Of a stretch of 48,361 nt of DNA, positions 23,677 through 32,346 are shown in pieces. The DNA lies in contig JBAYOV010000027.1 of NCBI GenBank assembly GCA_041678045.1, positions 1 to 48,361 on the forward strand, read 5' to 3'. Each line of letters begins with the position of its first letter. Position 1 is the first letter of the stretch. The notes beneath the pieces were generated by a model. That model searched no databases, had not been told where the DNA came from, and saw only the letters and a list, made by a program, of their open reading frames with translations. Position numbers and translations under genes: made by a program. The stretch comes from UBA2357 sp041678045. Its GTDB lineage: Bacteria > Pseudomonadota > Gammaproteobacteria > Burkholderiales > Rhodocyclaceae.

Positions 23677-25512
23677 TCAGGCCACCGGAGCCGGGGCGGG
23701 AATGACCTTGTTCTTGCCGGTTTTCTTGGCTTCGTACATCGCCTCGTCGGCACGGTTGATGACGCTGTCCATGCCTTCGCCGGGCAGCCACGGACTGACG
23801 CCGGCGCTGAAGGTGATCAGCAGCTTGCGGTCTTCGGCCAGGAAGAAGCGCTTGGTGAGTGCGCGCTGCAGGCGCACCAGGGCGGCGCAGGCCTGATCGA
23901 GGTCGGCTTCGGGGTACAGGATGATGAACTCCTCCCCGCCGAGACGGGCCACCGTGTCGCTGGGGCGCAGGTTCTCGCGGATTACGCGGATGAGGTGAAT
24001 CAGGGCTTCATCGCCGGTGCGGTGGCCGAAGGTGTCGTTGAGCCGCTTGAAGTTGTCGATGTCGAGCAGCGCGACACAGATGGGGGCGTTGCGGCGCAGC
24101 GCCCGCGCGGACTCGCGTTCGAAGGTTTCTTCCAGGCCACGGCGGTTGAGCGCGCCGGTGAGCTGGTCGTGGCGCATCATGTGGCTGGCCTGCTCCAGTT
24201 GTTCCTGCAACTCGCTGATGCGTGCCTCGGCCTTTTGCGCACGTTCATGGGCTTGATCGAGTTCTTCGCGGGTGCGACGGGTTTCGTCTTGCATGTTGCG
24301 GGTTTCGCGCATGACTTCATCGAGCACTTCGCCAATCTCGCTGATGTCGTGCGCCTGGGCGATGCGCTGGGCGCTGCTGGCGATCTTGTCGTGATAGTTT
24401 CCGGTGGAGGCGCTCAGCGAGGCGAGCTGGTCGACGAAGCCGGCAAGCAGCTGGCGCAGCGACTGCTGGGCCTGCTGCAGGTTGTGCTTGAGCTGGCTCT
24501 GCTTGTAGATGACTTCCTTCAGGCGGCGCTCGGCGTCGTCGATCATGCGCACATGCGCGGGGCGCTCGATGACTTCGCGCAGCACTTCGATCTGGCCCTT
24601 CAGCCAGCGGTCGTCGACGACGATCTCGCCGATGTTCTCCAGCACCAGACGCAGCAGGTTCACCAGGCCGGCGCGAATTTCCTCGGCGTCTCCGGTGGCC
24701 AGTTCCAGCCGGTAGGCGAGCTTGCGCAGTTGCAGGGCGACGGTGCGCAGCTGTTCGGGCTGATGGCTGGCGCGCACGGCGGCGGCCAGCGTCTGCACCT
24801 CCTGGTCGAGTTCGGGCTGGGCGCCAAGCATCGCCGGCAGCACGGTGTCCAGGGTGAGTAGCAGCAGTTCGCGCAGGCTGTTGATCAGTTCGTGGCTGTC
24901 GCCCTGACCGATCAGCCGGACTTCGGGCTGTGCGACCGGGGCGGACGCGTGCGCCGCCGGTGCGTGTGCGGGCGTGCCAGTGATGTCCATCGGCACGCCC
25001 ACGGAGGGGGCGTCGCCGAGCGGTGTTTCGGGGTCGCCCGGGGCCTGGCTCCAGGCCTTCACCAAACCGCCGAGCCGGCCATACAGCGTGGTGGGATCGT
25101 TGGCGGCCAGCACACGTTCCAGCGATTCGCGCTTGCGGGCGGTGGTCCAGCCGATCTGGCGCGCTTCCCACTGGCGCAGCAGGTTGCCGATGAGGGCGTT
25201 CCAGGCAGGGGGCTCGTCGCTGTCGATGGTGTTCAGATAGGCAAACAGCGCGGTCTCGGCCTCGCTGCGCTTCTTGTCCGAGACGGCCCGCTGCAGCTGC
25301 TTGATGAGCCGGACGCGCTCGGCGGTATCGGTGGGCAGCCGGCGGGCCAGTTCGCGCAGCAGGTGGTCGCAGGCGCTGCCGTCCTCGTCGGGAATGCCGG
25401 CAACCTCGTGGTACAGGTCACGAAAATTGTCTGGCGTGGGCGGCAGGCGTCGTGCGGCAAACAGGCGCAGTACTTCGCGTGCGATTTCGGAGGGTTGAGT
25501 CGGTGCGACCAT
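23677..25512 (-). CDS. Diguanylate cyclase with long helical N-terminus (611 aa)
   Basis: The C-terminal GGDEF domain (about 440-605) has an intact GGEEF loop (525-529) preceded by an RPSD inhibitory I-site, so c-di-GMP synthesis with product inhibition is expected. The N-terminal 430 residues have no membrane segment or signal peptide. The sequence begins EIAREVLRLFAARRLPPTPD and continues into long helical/coiled-coil stretches (about 250-430). The same N-terminal architecture occurs in the adjacent paralogue 81 bases upstream, indicating tandem duplication. The sensory input is unknown. It is cytosolic by sequence. Confidence 0.92.
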   Translation of the reverse strand: MVAPTQPSEIAREVLRLFAARRLPPTPDNFRDLYHEVAGIPDEDGSACDHLLRELARRLPTDTAERVRLIKQLQRAVSDKKRSEAETALFAYLNTIDSDEPPAWNALIGNLLRQWEARQIGWTTARKRESLERVLAANDPTTLYGRLGGLVKAWSQAPGDPETPLGDAPSVGVPMDITGTPAHAPAAHASAPVAQPEVRLIGQGDSHELINSLRELLLLTLDTVLPAMLGAQPELDQEVQTLAAAVRASHQPEQLRTVALQLRKLAYRLELATGDAEEIRAGLVNLLRLVLENIGEIVVDDRWLKGQIEVLREVIERPAHVRMIDDAERRLKEVIYKQSQLKHNLQQAQQSLRQLLAGFVDQLASLSASTGNYHDKIASSAQRIAQAHDISEIGEVLDEVMRETRNMQDETRRTREELDQAHERAQKAEARISELQEQLEQASHMMRHDQLTGALNRRGLEETFERESARALRRNAPICVALLDIDNFKRLNDTFGHRTGDEALIHLIRVIRENLRPSDTVARLGGEEFIILYPEADLDQACAALVRLQRALTKRFFLAEDRKLLITFSAGVSPWLPGEGMDSVINRADEAMYEAKKTGKNKVIPAPAPVA

Positions 25513-25593
25513 GTTGTTCCGATATGCGGTTGGCGAGCCGCGATTATACGGGGATCGTCCGGCCGGAGCCGTTGCGATGCAGCGGGAGGGGGC

Positions 25594-27321
25594 TCAGCCA
25601 GCCACGATGACGCGATTCTTGCCGTTGCGCTTGGCGGTGTACATGGCCTTGTCGGCCCGGTCGACCGCAGTGTAGGGGTCTTCTTCCGGGTGGATCAGCG
25701 CGACGCCCGCGCTGAAGGTGATGAGCAGCCGCTGGTTGTTGGTGAGGAAGAAGCGTTTGGTGAGCTCGCGCTGCAGGCGTCGCACCACTTCGGCCGCAGT
25801 GTCGATATGGGTGTCGGGCAGCACGATGAGGAACTCCTCGCCACCATAGCGCGCAACCAGATCCTGCGTACGCAGCGATTCGCTGATGACCAGGGCCAGA
25901 TGGCGCAGCGCATCGTCACCGGTGCGGTGACCGAAGGTGTCGTTGAGTTGCTTGAAGTTGTCGATGTCGAGCATTGCCAGCGACAGGGGCAATCCGCTGC
26001 GGCGGGCGCGGGCAATTTCCCTGTCCATCGCTTCATCCAGACCGCTGCGGTTGAGTACACCGGTGAGCGGATCGTGGCGTACCTGTTCGCTGGCGTGAGC
26101 CAGTTCGCGCTGCAGGCGGGCAATTTCGCGATGGGCGGAGTCTACCTCGCCCTGCAGCAACTGCAGGTGATCGCAGGACTTGCGGGCAGACGCGCCGATG
26201 GAGCGGGTCTGGTCGAGCAGGTTTTCGACCACATCGGTCAGTTCGGAGAGGTTGTCGGCAGATTCTATGCGTGCCGCACACTGTTCAAGTGATGTGTGAT
26301 AGCTCGCGGTGGATCCCGACAGCTCCATCAGGCTGTCGAGAAAGTCGCTCAGCATCTGCTTGAGCCGTTTTTGCGCTTCGCTGAGTTGGTGGGTGATGAC
26401 GCCCTGCTTTTCGATGACTTCCCACAGGCGGCGTTCGACTTCGTCAAGCACGCGGATGTCGAGCGGGCGGGAGAAGGCCTCGGTGATCACCTGCAACTGG
26501 CCGCTCAGCCAGCGGTCTTCGGGGATCAGCGCGCTGATGTTGTTGAGCAGCAGCTTGAGCAGCTTGATCAGGGCCTCGCGGATTGCGCGCTGTTCGTCGT
26601 TGTCGCCCCGCAGCCGGTAGGCGAGGCTGCGCAGTCGCTTGGCGAGCCGGTCGTCCGCCTGGCCGCTGACTAGCTGGTCGAGTTGTGCGGCGATGTCCTG
26701 CAGTTCGTCGTTGAGCTGCGCGTTGTCGGCCACAATCGGGCCGATGCCCTGCTCCAGCAGGTAGCGCATCAGCTCGGTCACGCCGGACGGCAGCGGCCTT
26801 TCAGGCGGGTTGGCTCCCGCTGCGCTGGCAGCGGGCTGCGGTGGCACGGGAGGATCGTGCTGCCAGTGGCGCAGCAGTGATTGCACGCGTCCGAAAAGAT
26901 GCTCCGGCGCCGTGCTGCTCAGGGCCTGCTCCAGCGCCTCGCGCCGGTTCTGGCGGAGTAATTGGGGCACGCTTGCATCGGTGAGCTGCATCACCTCGCG
27001 GATGAGCCCAGCCCAGGGGGGTGCACCGTCAACATGCTGGCTCAGGCCGACGATGGCCTGCTGCAGGTGTGGCCAGCGCTGGCTGGCAAGGGCGTCATCG
27101 AAGGCCTGGGCGCGCCGCAGCGCGTCGGGCGTGTCGCGGGGCAGGGCATTCGAGACGGGCTTGAGGGCGCGGCTCGGAAAGACGTCCTCATCCCGGATGC
27201 CGGCGATCTCGTTGTACAGCGTGCGATAGTTGTCGGGCGTCGGCGGAATGCGGCGCATCGCCAGCCGCCTGAGGGCTTCACGGGCGATTTCCGGTGGCGT
27301 GCGGTTGGCCTTGGACGACAT
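25594..27321 (-). CDS. Diguanylate cyclase, paralogue of the downstream gene (575 aa)
   Basis: The GGDEF domain at about 405-570 has GGEEF (493-497) and an RTQD I-site, both intact. The N-terminus (EIAREALRRLAMRRIPPTPD) and the helical middle (LEQCAARIESADNLSELTD, SAHREIARLQRELAHASEQV) align well with the downstream cyclase. It has no membrane segment. The two genes are on the same strand, separated by 81 bases, and probably arose by duplication. It is divergent from the DUF2868 gene, sharing a 138-base upstream region. Confidence 0.92.
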   Translation of the reverse strand: MSSKANRTPPEIAREALRRLAMRRIPPTPDNYRTLYNEIAGIRDEDVFPSRALKPVSNALPRDTPDALRRAQAFDDALASQRWPHLQQAIVGLSQHVDGAPPWAGLIREVMQLTDASVPQLLRQNRREALEQALSSTAPEHLFGRVQSLLRHWQHDPPVPPQPAASAAGANPPERPLPSGVTELMRYLLEQGIGPIVADNAQLNDELQDIAAQLDQLVSGQADDRLAKRLRSLAYRLRGDNDEQRAIREALIKLLKLLLNNISALIPEDRWLSGQLQVITEAFSRPLDIRVLDEVERRLWEVIEKQGVITHQLSEAQKRLKQMLSDFLDSLMELSGSTASYHTSLEQCAARIESADNLSELTDVVENLLDQTRSIGASARKSCDHLQLLQGEVDSAHREIARLQRELAHASEQVRHDPLTGVLNRSGLDEAMDREIARARRSGLPLSLAMLDIDNFKQLNDTFGHRTGDDALRHLALVISESLRTQDLVARYGGEEFLIVLPDTHIDTAAEVVRRLQRELTKRFFLTNNQRLLITFSAGVALIHPEEDPYTAVDRADKAMYTAKRNGKNRVIVAG

Positions 27322-27459
27322 CTTGTGGGCGGCTGGTCAGCCACTGGCTGGCGGTTGGAAAGGGATGCCGTCCAGTATATACCCGCCGTTTGTTACTGCA
27401 TGGGGTTGGTTTGGGGCTTTCGGCTATGCTTGCATCTTTTTCGCGTCAGGAGGGCAGGT

Positions 27460-28947
27460 TTGTCCCGGAGGATGGATGATTTCGACGTGGTCTGCCTGGC
27501 CGAGGCACACCGGCACGATGCGCAGGCCCTGACGCCGGACGGCCCGGCTGCCGTGCGTGAGGCGCTCGCGCTGGCGCGCTCGGGCGCGGGCAGCGCGGAT
27601 GAGCGGATGCGGGTGTGGGCGCGGGCGCTGGCCGAGCGCAATGGTCTGGCCGAAGCACTGCCGGCGCTCGTGTTCCGGCAGCAGGTGACGCTGGGCGTGC
27701 TGGGCGTGCTGTTCGCGCTGAGTGGGCTGGGGGCGGCTTTGGCCGTGCTGGGCGATGGCAGCCGTGCGGTGAATGTGGTGTGGGCGCTGGGGGGGCTGCT
27801 GGGCGTGCATGTGCTGAGCCTGCTGCTGTGGGCATTGACGTTCTGGCTGAGCGCGCGGGGCGGTGGCCTGCTCGCCCGGCTGTGGCAGGGGTTGGCTGCG
27901 TGGGGCGCGGGCGGCACGGTGGCGCGGCTCACCGGCGCGGTGTTTGCGGTGATGGCGCGCAGTGGTCTGCAGCGCTGGTGGCTGGGGGCGGTGACCCATG
28001 TGCTGTGGCTGGCCTTTCTGATGGGTTCGCTGGCCGGCTTGCTGATCGGCTTTTCGGTGCGGCGTTACGATTTTGTCTGGGAAAGCACTTTGCTGTCGGC
28101 CGAAGTGTTCGAGTATTTCGTGACGCTGCTGGGCAGTGTGCCGGCGGCCTTGTCCGGTCTGGGCATGCCCGATGTCGGGCTGGTGCGTGTGACGGGCGAG
28201 GGCGCGGGCACGGGCACTGGGCTGGCCGGTGGGTTGGATGAGGCCGGGCGCAGGCTCTGGGCAAACTGGATGATCGGTTGTGTGCTGGTGTATGGCGTGC
28301 TGTTGCGCCTGAGCCTGTGGGCGCTGTGCTTTGTGCGCTGGCGGCTGGGGCGGCGGCGGGTCCGGCTGGACCTGCATCTGCCCGAGTTCGTGCAGGTGGT
28401 CGGCTGGATCACGCCGGAAAGCGAACGCATCGGCGTGACCGACGCAGCCCCGGCACAACTGCATGAGCCACCGCCGGCAGCCGTAACCTTGCAGGCAGGG
28501 GGGCGTCCGGTGCTGCTCGGGCTGGAGCTGGAGGCGCCGGTCGACTGGCCGCGTCCGCTGTCCGGCATGGTGCTCGATGGGGGCATCATCGATGGTCGCG
28601 CCGCCCGGAGACAGGCGCTGGAGCAACTCGGCGCACAGCCCCCGGCGCGCTTGCTGCTGGTGTGCAATGCCCGGCTGTCGCCCGACCGGGGCAGTCTGGC
28701 GCTGGTGGCCGACCTGGCCCGTCATGCCGCACAGACCCGTGTGCTGCTGGAAGGGGCAGACCCGGGGGACGGGGAGGGGGCGGACGAGAGGGGCGCAGAC
28801 CGGCGTGGGGCAATGAACACGGAGGGCCGTCAGCGCGTGGCGTACTGGCGACAAGGTTTGATGGAGCTGGGCTTTGCGGCCGACCAGGTGTTCGGGCAGG
28901 CTGCAGCGGCGCTTTCCTGGCTGGAGCAGGGCGATGAACAGGCTTGA
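27460..28947 (+). CDS. DUF2868 membrane protein (495 aa)
   Basis: The TTG start at 27460 is chosen because AGGAGG lies six bases upstream. The nearby ATG at 27472 has its only Shine-Dalgarno sequence touching it. An N-terminal helical region (to about 65) is followed by at least four transmembrane segments (VTLGVLGVLFALSGLGAALA; VVWALGGLLGVHVLSLLLWA; HVLWLAFLMGSLAGLLIGFS; MIGCVLVYGVLLRLSLWALC). The C-terminal 180 residues are soluble, with ARLLLVCNARLSPDRGSLAL. This matches DUF2868, which is regularly encoded next to a DUF3482 GTPase, as here with a 14-base overlap. The two likely form a membrane-GTPase complex. The function is unknown. Confidence 0.88.
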   Translation: MSRRMDDFDVVCLAEAHRHDAQALTPDGPAAVREALALARSGAGSADERMRVWARALAERNGLAEALPALVFRQQVTLGVLGVLFALSGLGAALAVLGDGSRAVNVVWALGGLLGVHVLSLLLWALTFWLSARGGGLLARLWQGLAAWGAGGTVARLTGAVFAVMARSGLQRWWLGAVTHVLWLAFLMGSLAGLLIGFSVRRYDFVWESTLLSAEVFEYFVTLLGSVPAALSGLGMPDVGLVRVTGEGAGTGTGLAGGLDEAGRRLWANWMIGCVLVYGVLLRLSLWALCFVRWRLGRRRVRLDLHLPEFVQVVGWITPESERIGVTDAAPAQLHEPPPAAVTLQAGGRPVLLGLELEAPVDWPRPLSGMVLDGGIIDGRAARRQALEQLGAQPPARLLLVCNARLSPDRGSLALVADLARHAAQTRVLLEGADPGDGEGADERGADRRGAMNTEGRQRVAYWRQGLMELGFAADQVFGQAAAALSWLEQGDEQA

Positions 28948-30418
28948 GAATGGGAGTGAGAGTGGGAGCGGGGGCGGGAGCGGTACACCGCTGGTGCGGG
29001 TGGCCGTGGTGGGGCATACCAATACTGGCAAGACTTCGCTGCTGCGCACGCTGACCCGGGATACCGGGTTCGGCGAAGTGTCGAGCCGTCCCAGCACCAC
29101 CCGCCATGTGGAAGGCGCACGCCTGAGTGCCGATGGCGTGCCGGTGCTCGAACTGTATGACACCCCCGGCATGGAGGATGCCAGCGCGCTGTTCGACTGG
29201 ATGGAAGAGGCCGAAGCCGTGCAGCGGGCCGGCGCGGGTGAGCGGCGCGACGGGCCGGCGCGGGTGATGCACTTCCTGCAGTCGGAGGTGGCCGGTGCGC
29301 GCTTCGAACAGGAGGCCAAGGTGCTGCGCCAGCTGGGCGCCAGCGATGCCGGACTGTATGTCATCGATGCGCGCGATCCGGTGCTGGGCAAGCATCGTGA
29401 CGAGCTGGAGATTCTCGCGATGTGCGCCCGTCCGCTGCTGCCGGTGCTCAATTTCGTGAGCGACCCCCGGGCCAACGAGACCCGCTGGCGCGAGGCGCTG
29501 GCACGACTGGGCCTGCATGCGGTGATCCGTTTCGACACTGTCACGCCCGAACGCGATGGAGAGGCCTTGCTGTATGGCAAGCTGGCCACCCTGCTCGATG
29601 CCCACCGTGCGGCCTTCAATCGCCTGATCGAAAGCCGCACGTGCGAAGCGCAGGCGCGGCACGATGCCGCGCTCAGACGGGTCGCCGATCTGCTGCTCGA
29701 TGTGAGCGCCTGCAGATTGACCGTGAGTGAAGGCGACGAGCAGGCCAGCGAGGCGGCCAGGCAGCGCATGAACGATTTCGTGCGCGACTGTGAGCAGCGT
29801 TGCGTGCGCGACCTGCTGGCCCTGTACCGCTTTTCCGACAGCGAGGTGCTGGATTCGGGCTGGCCGCTGGTGGAGGGGCGCTGGGAGGATGACCTGTTCA
29901 ACCCGGAAACCCTGCGCCAGGCAGGCCTTCGCGTGGGCAGCGGTGCGGCGGCCGGTGCGGCCGCTGGGCTGGGCGTGGACATGCTGTTCGGGGGCATGAC
30001 CCTGGGGGGCGCTGCTGCGCTGGGCGCGTTGGCCGGCGGGGGCATGCAGGCGGTACGGCAATTCGGTGGCCGGTTGCGCGACCGTCTTTCCGGGCGGCAG
30101 AGCCTGAGTGTGGACGATGCCGTGCTGACGCTGCTGGCGCTGCGTGCTGTGTATCTGGTCGAGGCTCTGGAGCAGCGCGGTCATGCGGCCACCCGGCCGG
30201 TCGAGCGCTTCATGCGTGAGGGCAGCGAAGCCTTTGCCCGCGTGATCGCCGACACCCTGGCGCCCGCGCGGGCGCATCCGGAGTGGTCCTCGCTGGAGGG
30301 GGCTGCGGAGCAGGGTGCGGGTTTCGAGCGTCAGGCGCAGTCGCTGGCGAAGGCGCTGGCGATGCTGCATGCGCGCCTGCAGCTTCCGGAGGCGCTGCAG
30401 AAAGAGGCCGGAGTCTGA
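28934..30418 (+). CDS. DUF3482 GTPase (494 aa)
   Basis: The ATG overlaps the end of the DUF2868 gene and has GGAG upstream. Residues 20-160 form a TRAFAC-type GTPase: G1 GHTNTGKT (27-34), a G2-like RPSTTRH and G3 DTPG. The G4 position reads LNFVSD rather than the usual NKxD, so base specificity may be relaxed or read differently. The second half carries a Gly/Ala-rich segment (VGSGAAAGAAAGLGVDMLFG, then GMTLGGAAALGALAGGGM) able to insert into or touch a membrane. The Ser/Gly-rich N-terminus (residues 6-17) is unusual. It is probably the cytosolic partner of the preceding membrane protein. Confidence 0.88.
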   Translation: MNRLENGSESGSGGGSGTPLVRVAVVGHTNTGKTSLLRTLTRDTGFGEVSSRPSTTRHVEGARLSADGVPVLELYDTPGMEDASALFDWMEEAEAVQRAGAGERRDGPARVMHFLQSEVAGARFEQEAKVLRQLGASDAGLYVIDARDPVLGKHRDELEILAMCARPLLPVLNFVSDPRANETRWREALARLGLHAVIRFDTVTPERDGEALLYGKLATLLDAHRAAFNRLIESRTCEAQARHDAALRRVADLLLDVSACRLTVSEGDEQASEAARQRMNDFVRDCEQRCVRDLLALYRFSDSEVLDSGWPLVEGRWEDDLFNPETLRQAGLRVGSGAAAGAAAGLGVDMLFGGMTLGGAAALGALAGGGMQAVRQFGGRLRDRLSGRQSLSVDDAVLTLLALRAVYLVEALEQRGHAATRPVERFMREGSEAFARVIADTLAPARAHPEWSSLEGAAEQGAGFERQAQSLAKALAMLHARLQLPEALQKEAGV

Positions 30419-30470
30419 AAGATAGCGGTAGGCCGGTGAGATAGGCCAGTGAGTCCGGCCGGATGAGTCC

Positions 30471-30493
30471 GGCCCGGCGGAGCCCGCCGGGCC
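30471..30493 (-). terminator. GC-rich hairpin after lpd
   Basis: GGCCCGGCGG and CCGCCGGGCC pair around a 3-base AGC loop, 7 bases past the stop codon of lpd. The region lies between convergent genes. There is no U-tract, so it may act with Rho or as a 3' stabiliser. Confidence 0.55.
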
Positions 30494-30500
30494 GGTGGCC

Positions 30501-32336
30501 TTACTTCTTGCGCATCGGCGGCAGGTCGGTGCAGCTGCCGTGCGCGACTTCGGCGGCCATGCCCACCGTTTCGCCCAGGGTCGGGTGCGGGTGGATGGTC
30601 TTGCCGATGTCCATCGCGTCGGCGCCCATCTCGATGGCCAGGCAGACCTCGCCGATCATGTCGCCGGCAGACGGCCCGACGATGGTGCCGCCGATCACGC
30701 GGTGCCCGCCGTCTTCCGAGGCATCGAAGATCAGTTTGGTGAAGCCGTAATCGGCGCCGTTGGCGATGGCGCGGCCCGAGGCGGCCCAGGGGAACTTGGC
30801 CACCTCGACCTTCTTGCCCTCGGCCTTGGCCTGTGCCTCGGTGTAGCCGACCCAGGCCACTTCCGGATGAGTGTAGGCCACGCCCGGGATCACCGTGGCG
30901 TCGAAGGCGGCCCGGGCAAGCTCCGGCTTGCCTTGTGCCTCGCCCGCCGCGACTTCCGCTGCGACATGCGCCTCATGCACCGCCTTGTGGGCGAGCATGG
31001 GCTGGCCGACGATGTCGCCGATGGCGAAGATGTGCGGCACGTTGGTGCGCATCTGCGCATCCACCGGGATGAAACCGCGCTCGCCGACGATCACCCCCGC
31101 CTTGTCGGCACCGATCTTGTTGCCGTTGGGCGCGCGGCCGGCCGACTGAAGGATCATGTCATAACGTACTGGCTCGGTGGGCGCGCCTTCGCCTTCAAAC
31201 TTGACCCACAGCCCGTCGTCCTTGGCCTCGACGGCCACGGTCCTGGTCTTCAGCATGATCTTGTCGAAGCGGTGGGCGTTCTGCTTCTCCCATACCTTCA
31301 CCGCGTCGCGGTCCGGGCCCTGCATCAGGCCGTCCATCATCTCGACCACGTCGATGCGCGCACCCAGCGTGGAATACACCGTGGCCATCTCCAGGCCGAT
31401 GATGCCGCCGCCGATCACCAGCATCTTGCCCGGCACCTGGCGCAGTTCCAGCGCGCCGGTGGAGTCCACGATGCGCGGGTCCCTGGGAATGAAGGGCAGG
31501 TGCACCGCAGCAGAGCCTGCGGCGATGATGCACTGCCTGAACTTCACGACCTTTTTCGCACCGGTCTTGTCCTGCGCGCCGCCGGTGGTTTCCTCGACCT
31601 CGATGTGATGCGGGTCGAGGAAGTGGCCGTAGCCGCGGATGATGTCGACCTTGCGTGCCTTGGCCATGCCGGCCAGCCCGCCGGTGAGCTTGCCGATCAC
31701 GCCGTCCTTGTGCTTGCGCAGCGCGTCGACATCCACCGTCGGCTTGGCGAACTGGATGCCGGCGGTTTCCACGTGTTCGGCTTCCTCGATGACTGCAGCG
31801 ACGTGCAGCAGCGCCTTCGACGGAATGCAACCGACGTTCAGGCATACCCCGCCGAGCGTGGCGTAACGCTCGATGATTGCGGTCTTCAGGCCGAGGTCGG
31901 CGGCGCGGAAGGCCGCCGAGTAGCCGCCCGGGCCGGCACCGAGGACGACCAGATCGTATTCCACGTCGGCCGCACCGGCATGGCTGGCGGCAGCCGGCGC
32001 GGCGCTGGGGGTCGCCGTAGGAGCGGCTTGAGCCGCGACCGCCGGGGCTGCATTCGCGGCTGAAGCCGCTCCTACGGGTGCTCCTGTGGCCACTTCTGCT
32101 GCGGTTTCGACCTTCAGCAGCACGGCGCCTTCGGATACCTTGTCGCCGACCTTGACCAGCACCTCCCTGACCACGCCGGCAGCCGAGGAGGGCACGTCCA
32201 TCGTCGCCTTGTCGGACTCCAGCATGCAGATGGCGTCATCCACCTTGATGCTGTCGCCGACCTTCACGAACAGCTCGATCACCGGCACCGCATCGAAATC
32301 GCCGATGTCCGGAACTTTGATTTCCACGAGACTCAT
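30501..32336 (-). CDS. lpdA: Dihydrolipoyl dehydrogenase (E3) with N-terminal lipoyl domain (611 aa)
   Basis: This is the E3 subunit, which reoxidises dihydrolipoamide with NAD+. The lipoyl domain (1-80) carries the modified Lys43 in ESDKATMDV. A flexible Ala/Pro linker (about 82-122) follows. The FAD domain begins YDLVVLGAGPGGYSAAFRAA, with the redox-active pair Cys165/Cys170 (GGVCLNVGCIPSKALL). The C-terminal dimer domain has the His/Glu active-site motif HPHPTLGE. Lipoyl-fused E3 is known from betaproteobacteria and Neisseria. The gene is last in the aceE-aceF-lpd operon, 10 bases after aceF. The linker is encoded partly by two inverted REP-like sequences (32017-32075). Confidence 0.96.
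   Translation of the reverse strand: MSLVEIKVPDIGDFDAVPVIELFVKVGDSIKVDDAICMLESDKATMDVPSSAAGVVREVLVKVGDKVSEGAVLLKVETAAEVATGAPVGAASAANAAPAVAAQAAPTATPSAAPAAASHAGAADVEYDLVVLGAGPGGYSAAFRAADLGLKTAIIERYATLGGVCLNVGCIPSKALLHVAAVIEEAEHVETAGIQFAKPTVDVDALRKHKDGVIGKLTGGLAGMAKARKVDIIRGYGHFLDPHHIEVEETTGGAQDKTGAKKVVKFRQCIIAAGSAAVHLPFIPRDPRIVDSTGALELRQVPGKMLVIGGGIIGLEMATVYSTLGARIDVVEMMDGLMQGPDRDAVKVWEKQNAHRFDKIMLKTRTVAVEAKDDGLWVKFEGEGAPTEPVRYDMILQSAGRAPNGNKIGADKAGVIVGERGFIPVDAQMRTNVPHIFAIGDIVGQPMLAHKAVHEAHVAAEVAAGEAQGKPELARAAFDATVIPGVAYTHPEVAWVGYTEAQAKAEGKKVEVAKFPWAASGRAIANGADYGFTKLIFDASEDGGHRVIGGTIVGPSAGDMIGEVCLAIEMGADAMDIGKTIHPHPTLGETVGMAAEVAHGSCTDLPPMRKK
32017..32075. repeat. Inverted pair of REP-like palindromes inside lpd
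   Basis: Two 24-base copies, 32017-32040 and (inverted) 32052-32075, share the core GGAGCGGCTTNAGCCGCGA and are separated by 11 bases. This core is like the REP elements common between genes in pseudomonads and some betaproteobacteria. Here both copies are in frame and encode Ala-rich linker residues about 88-107. Confidence 0.75.
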
Positions 32337-32346
32337 GGCGATCTCC

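Noticed and set aside
28586..30370. Long minus-strand frames opposite the DUF2868/DUF3482 genes
   Set aside because: They are His/Gln/Arg-rich shadow translations of GC-rich coding DNA with no domain features.
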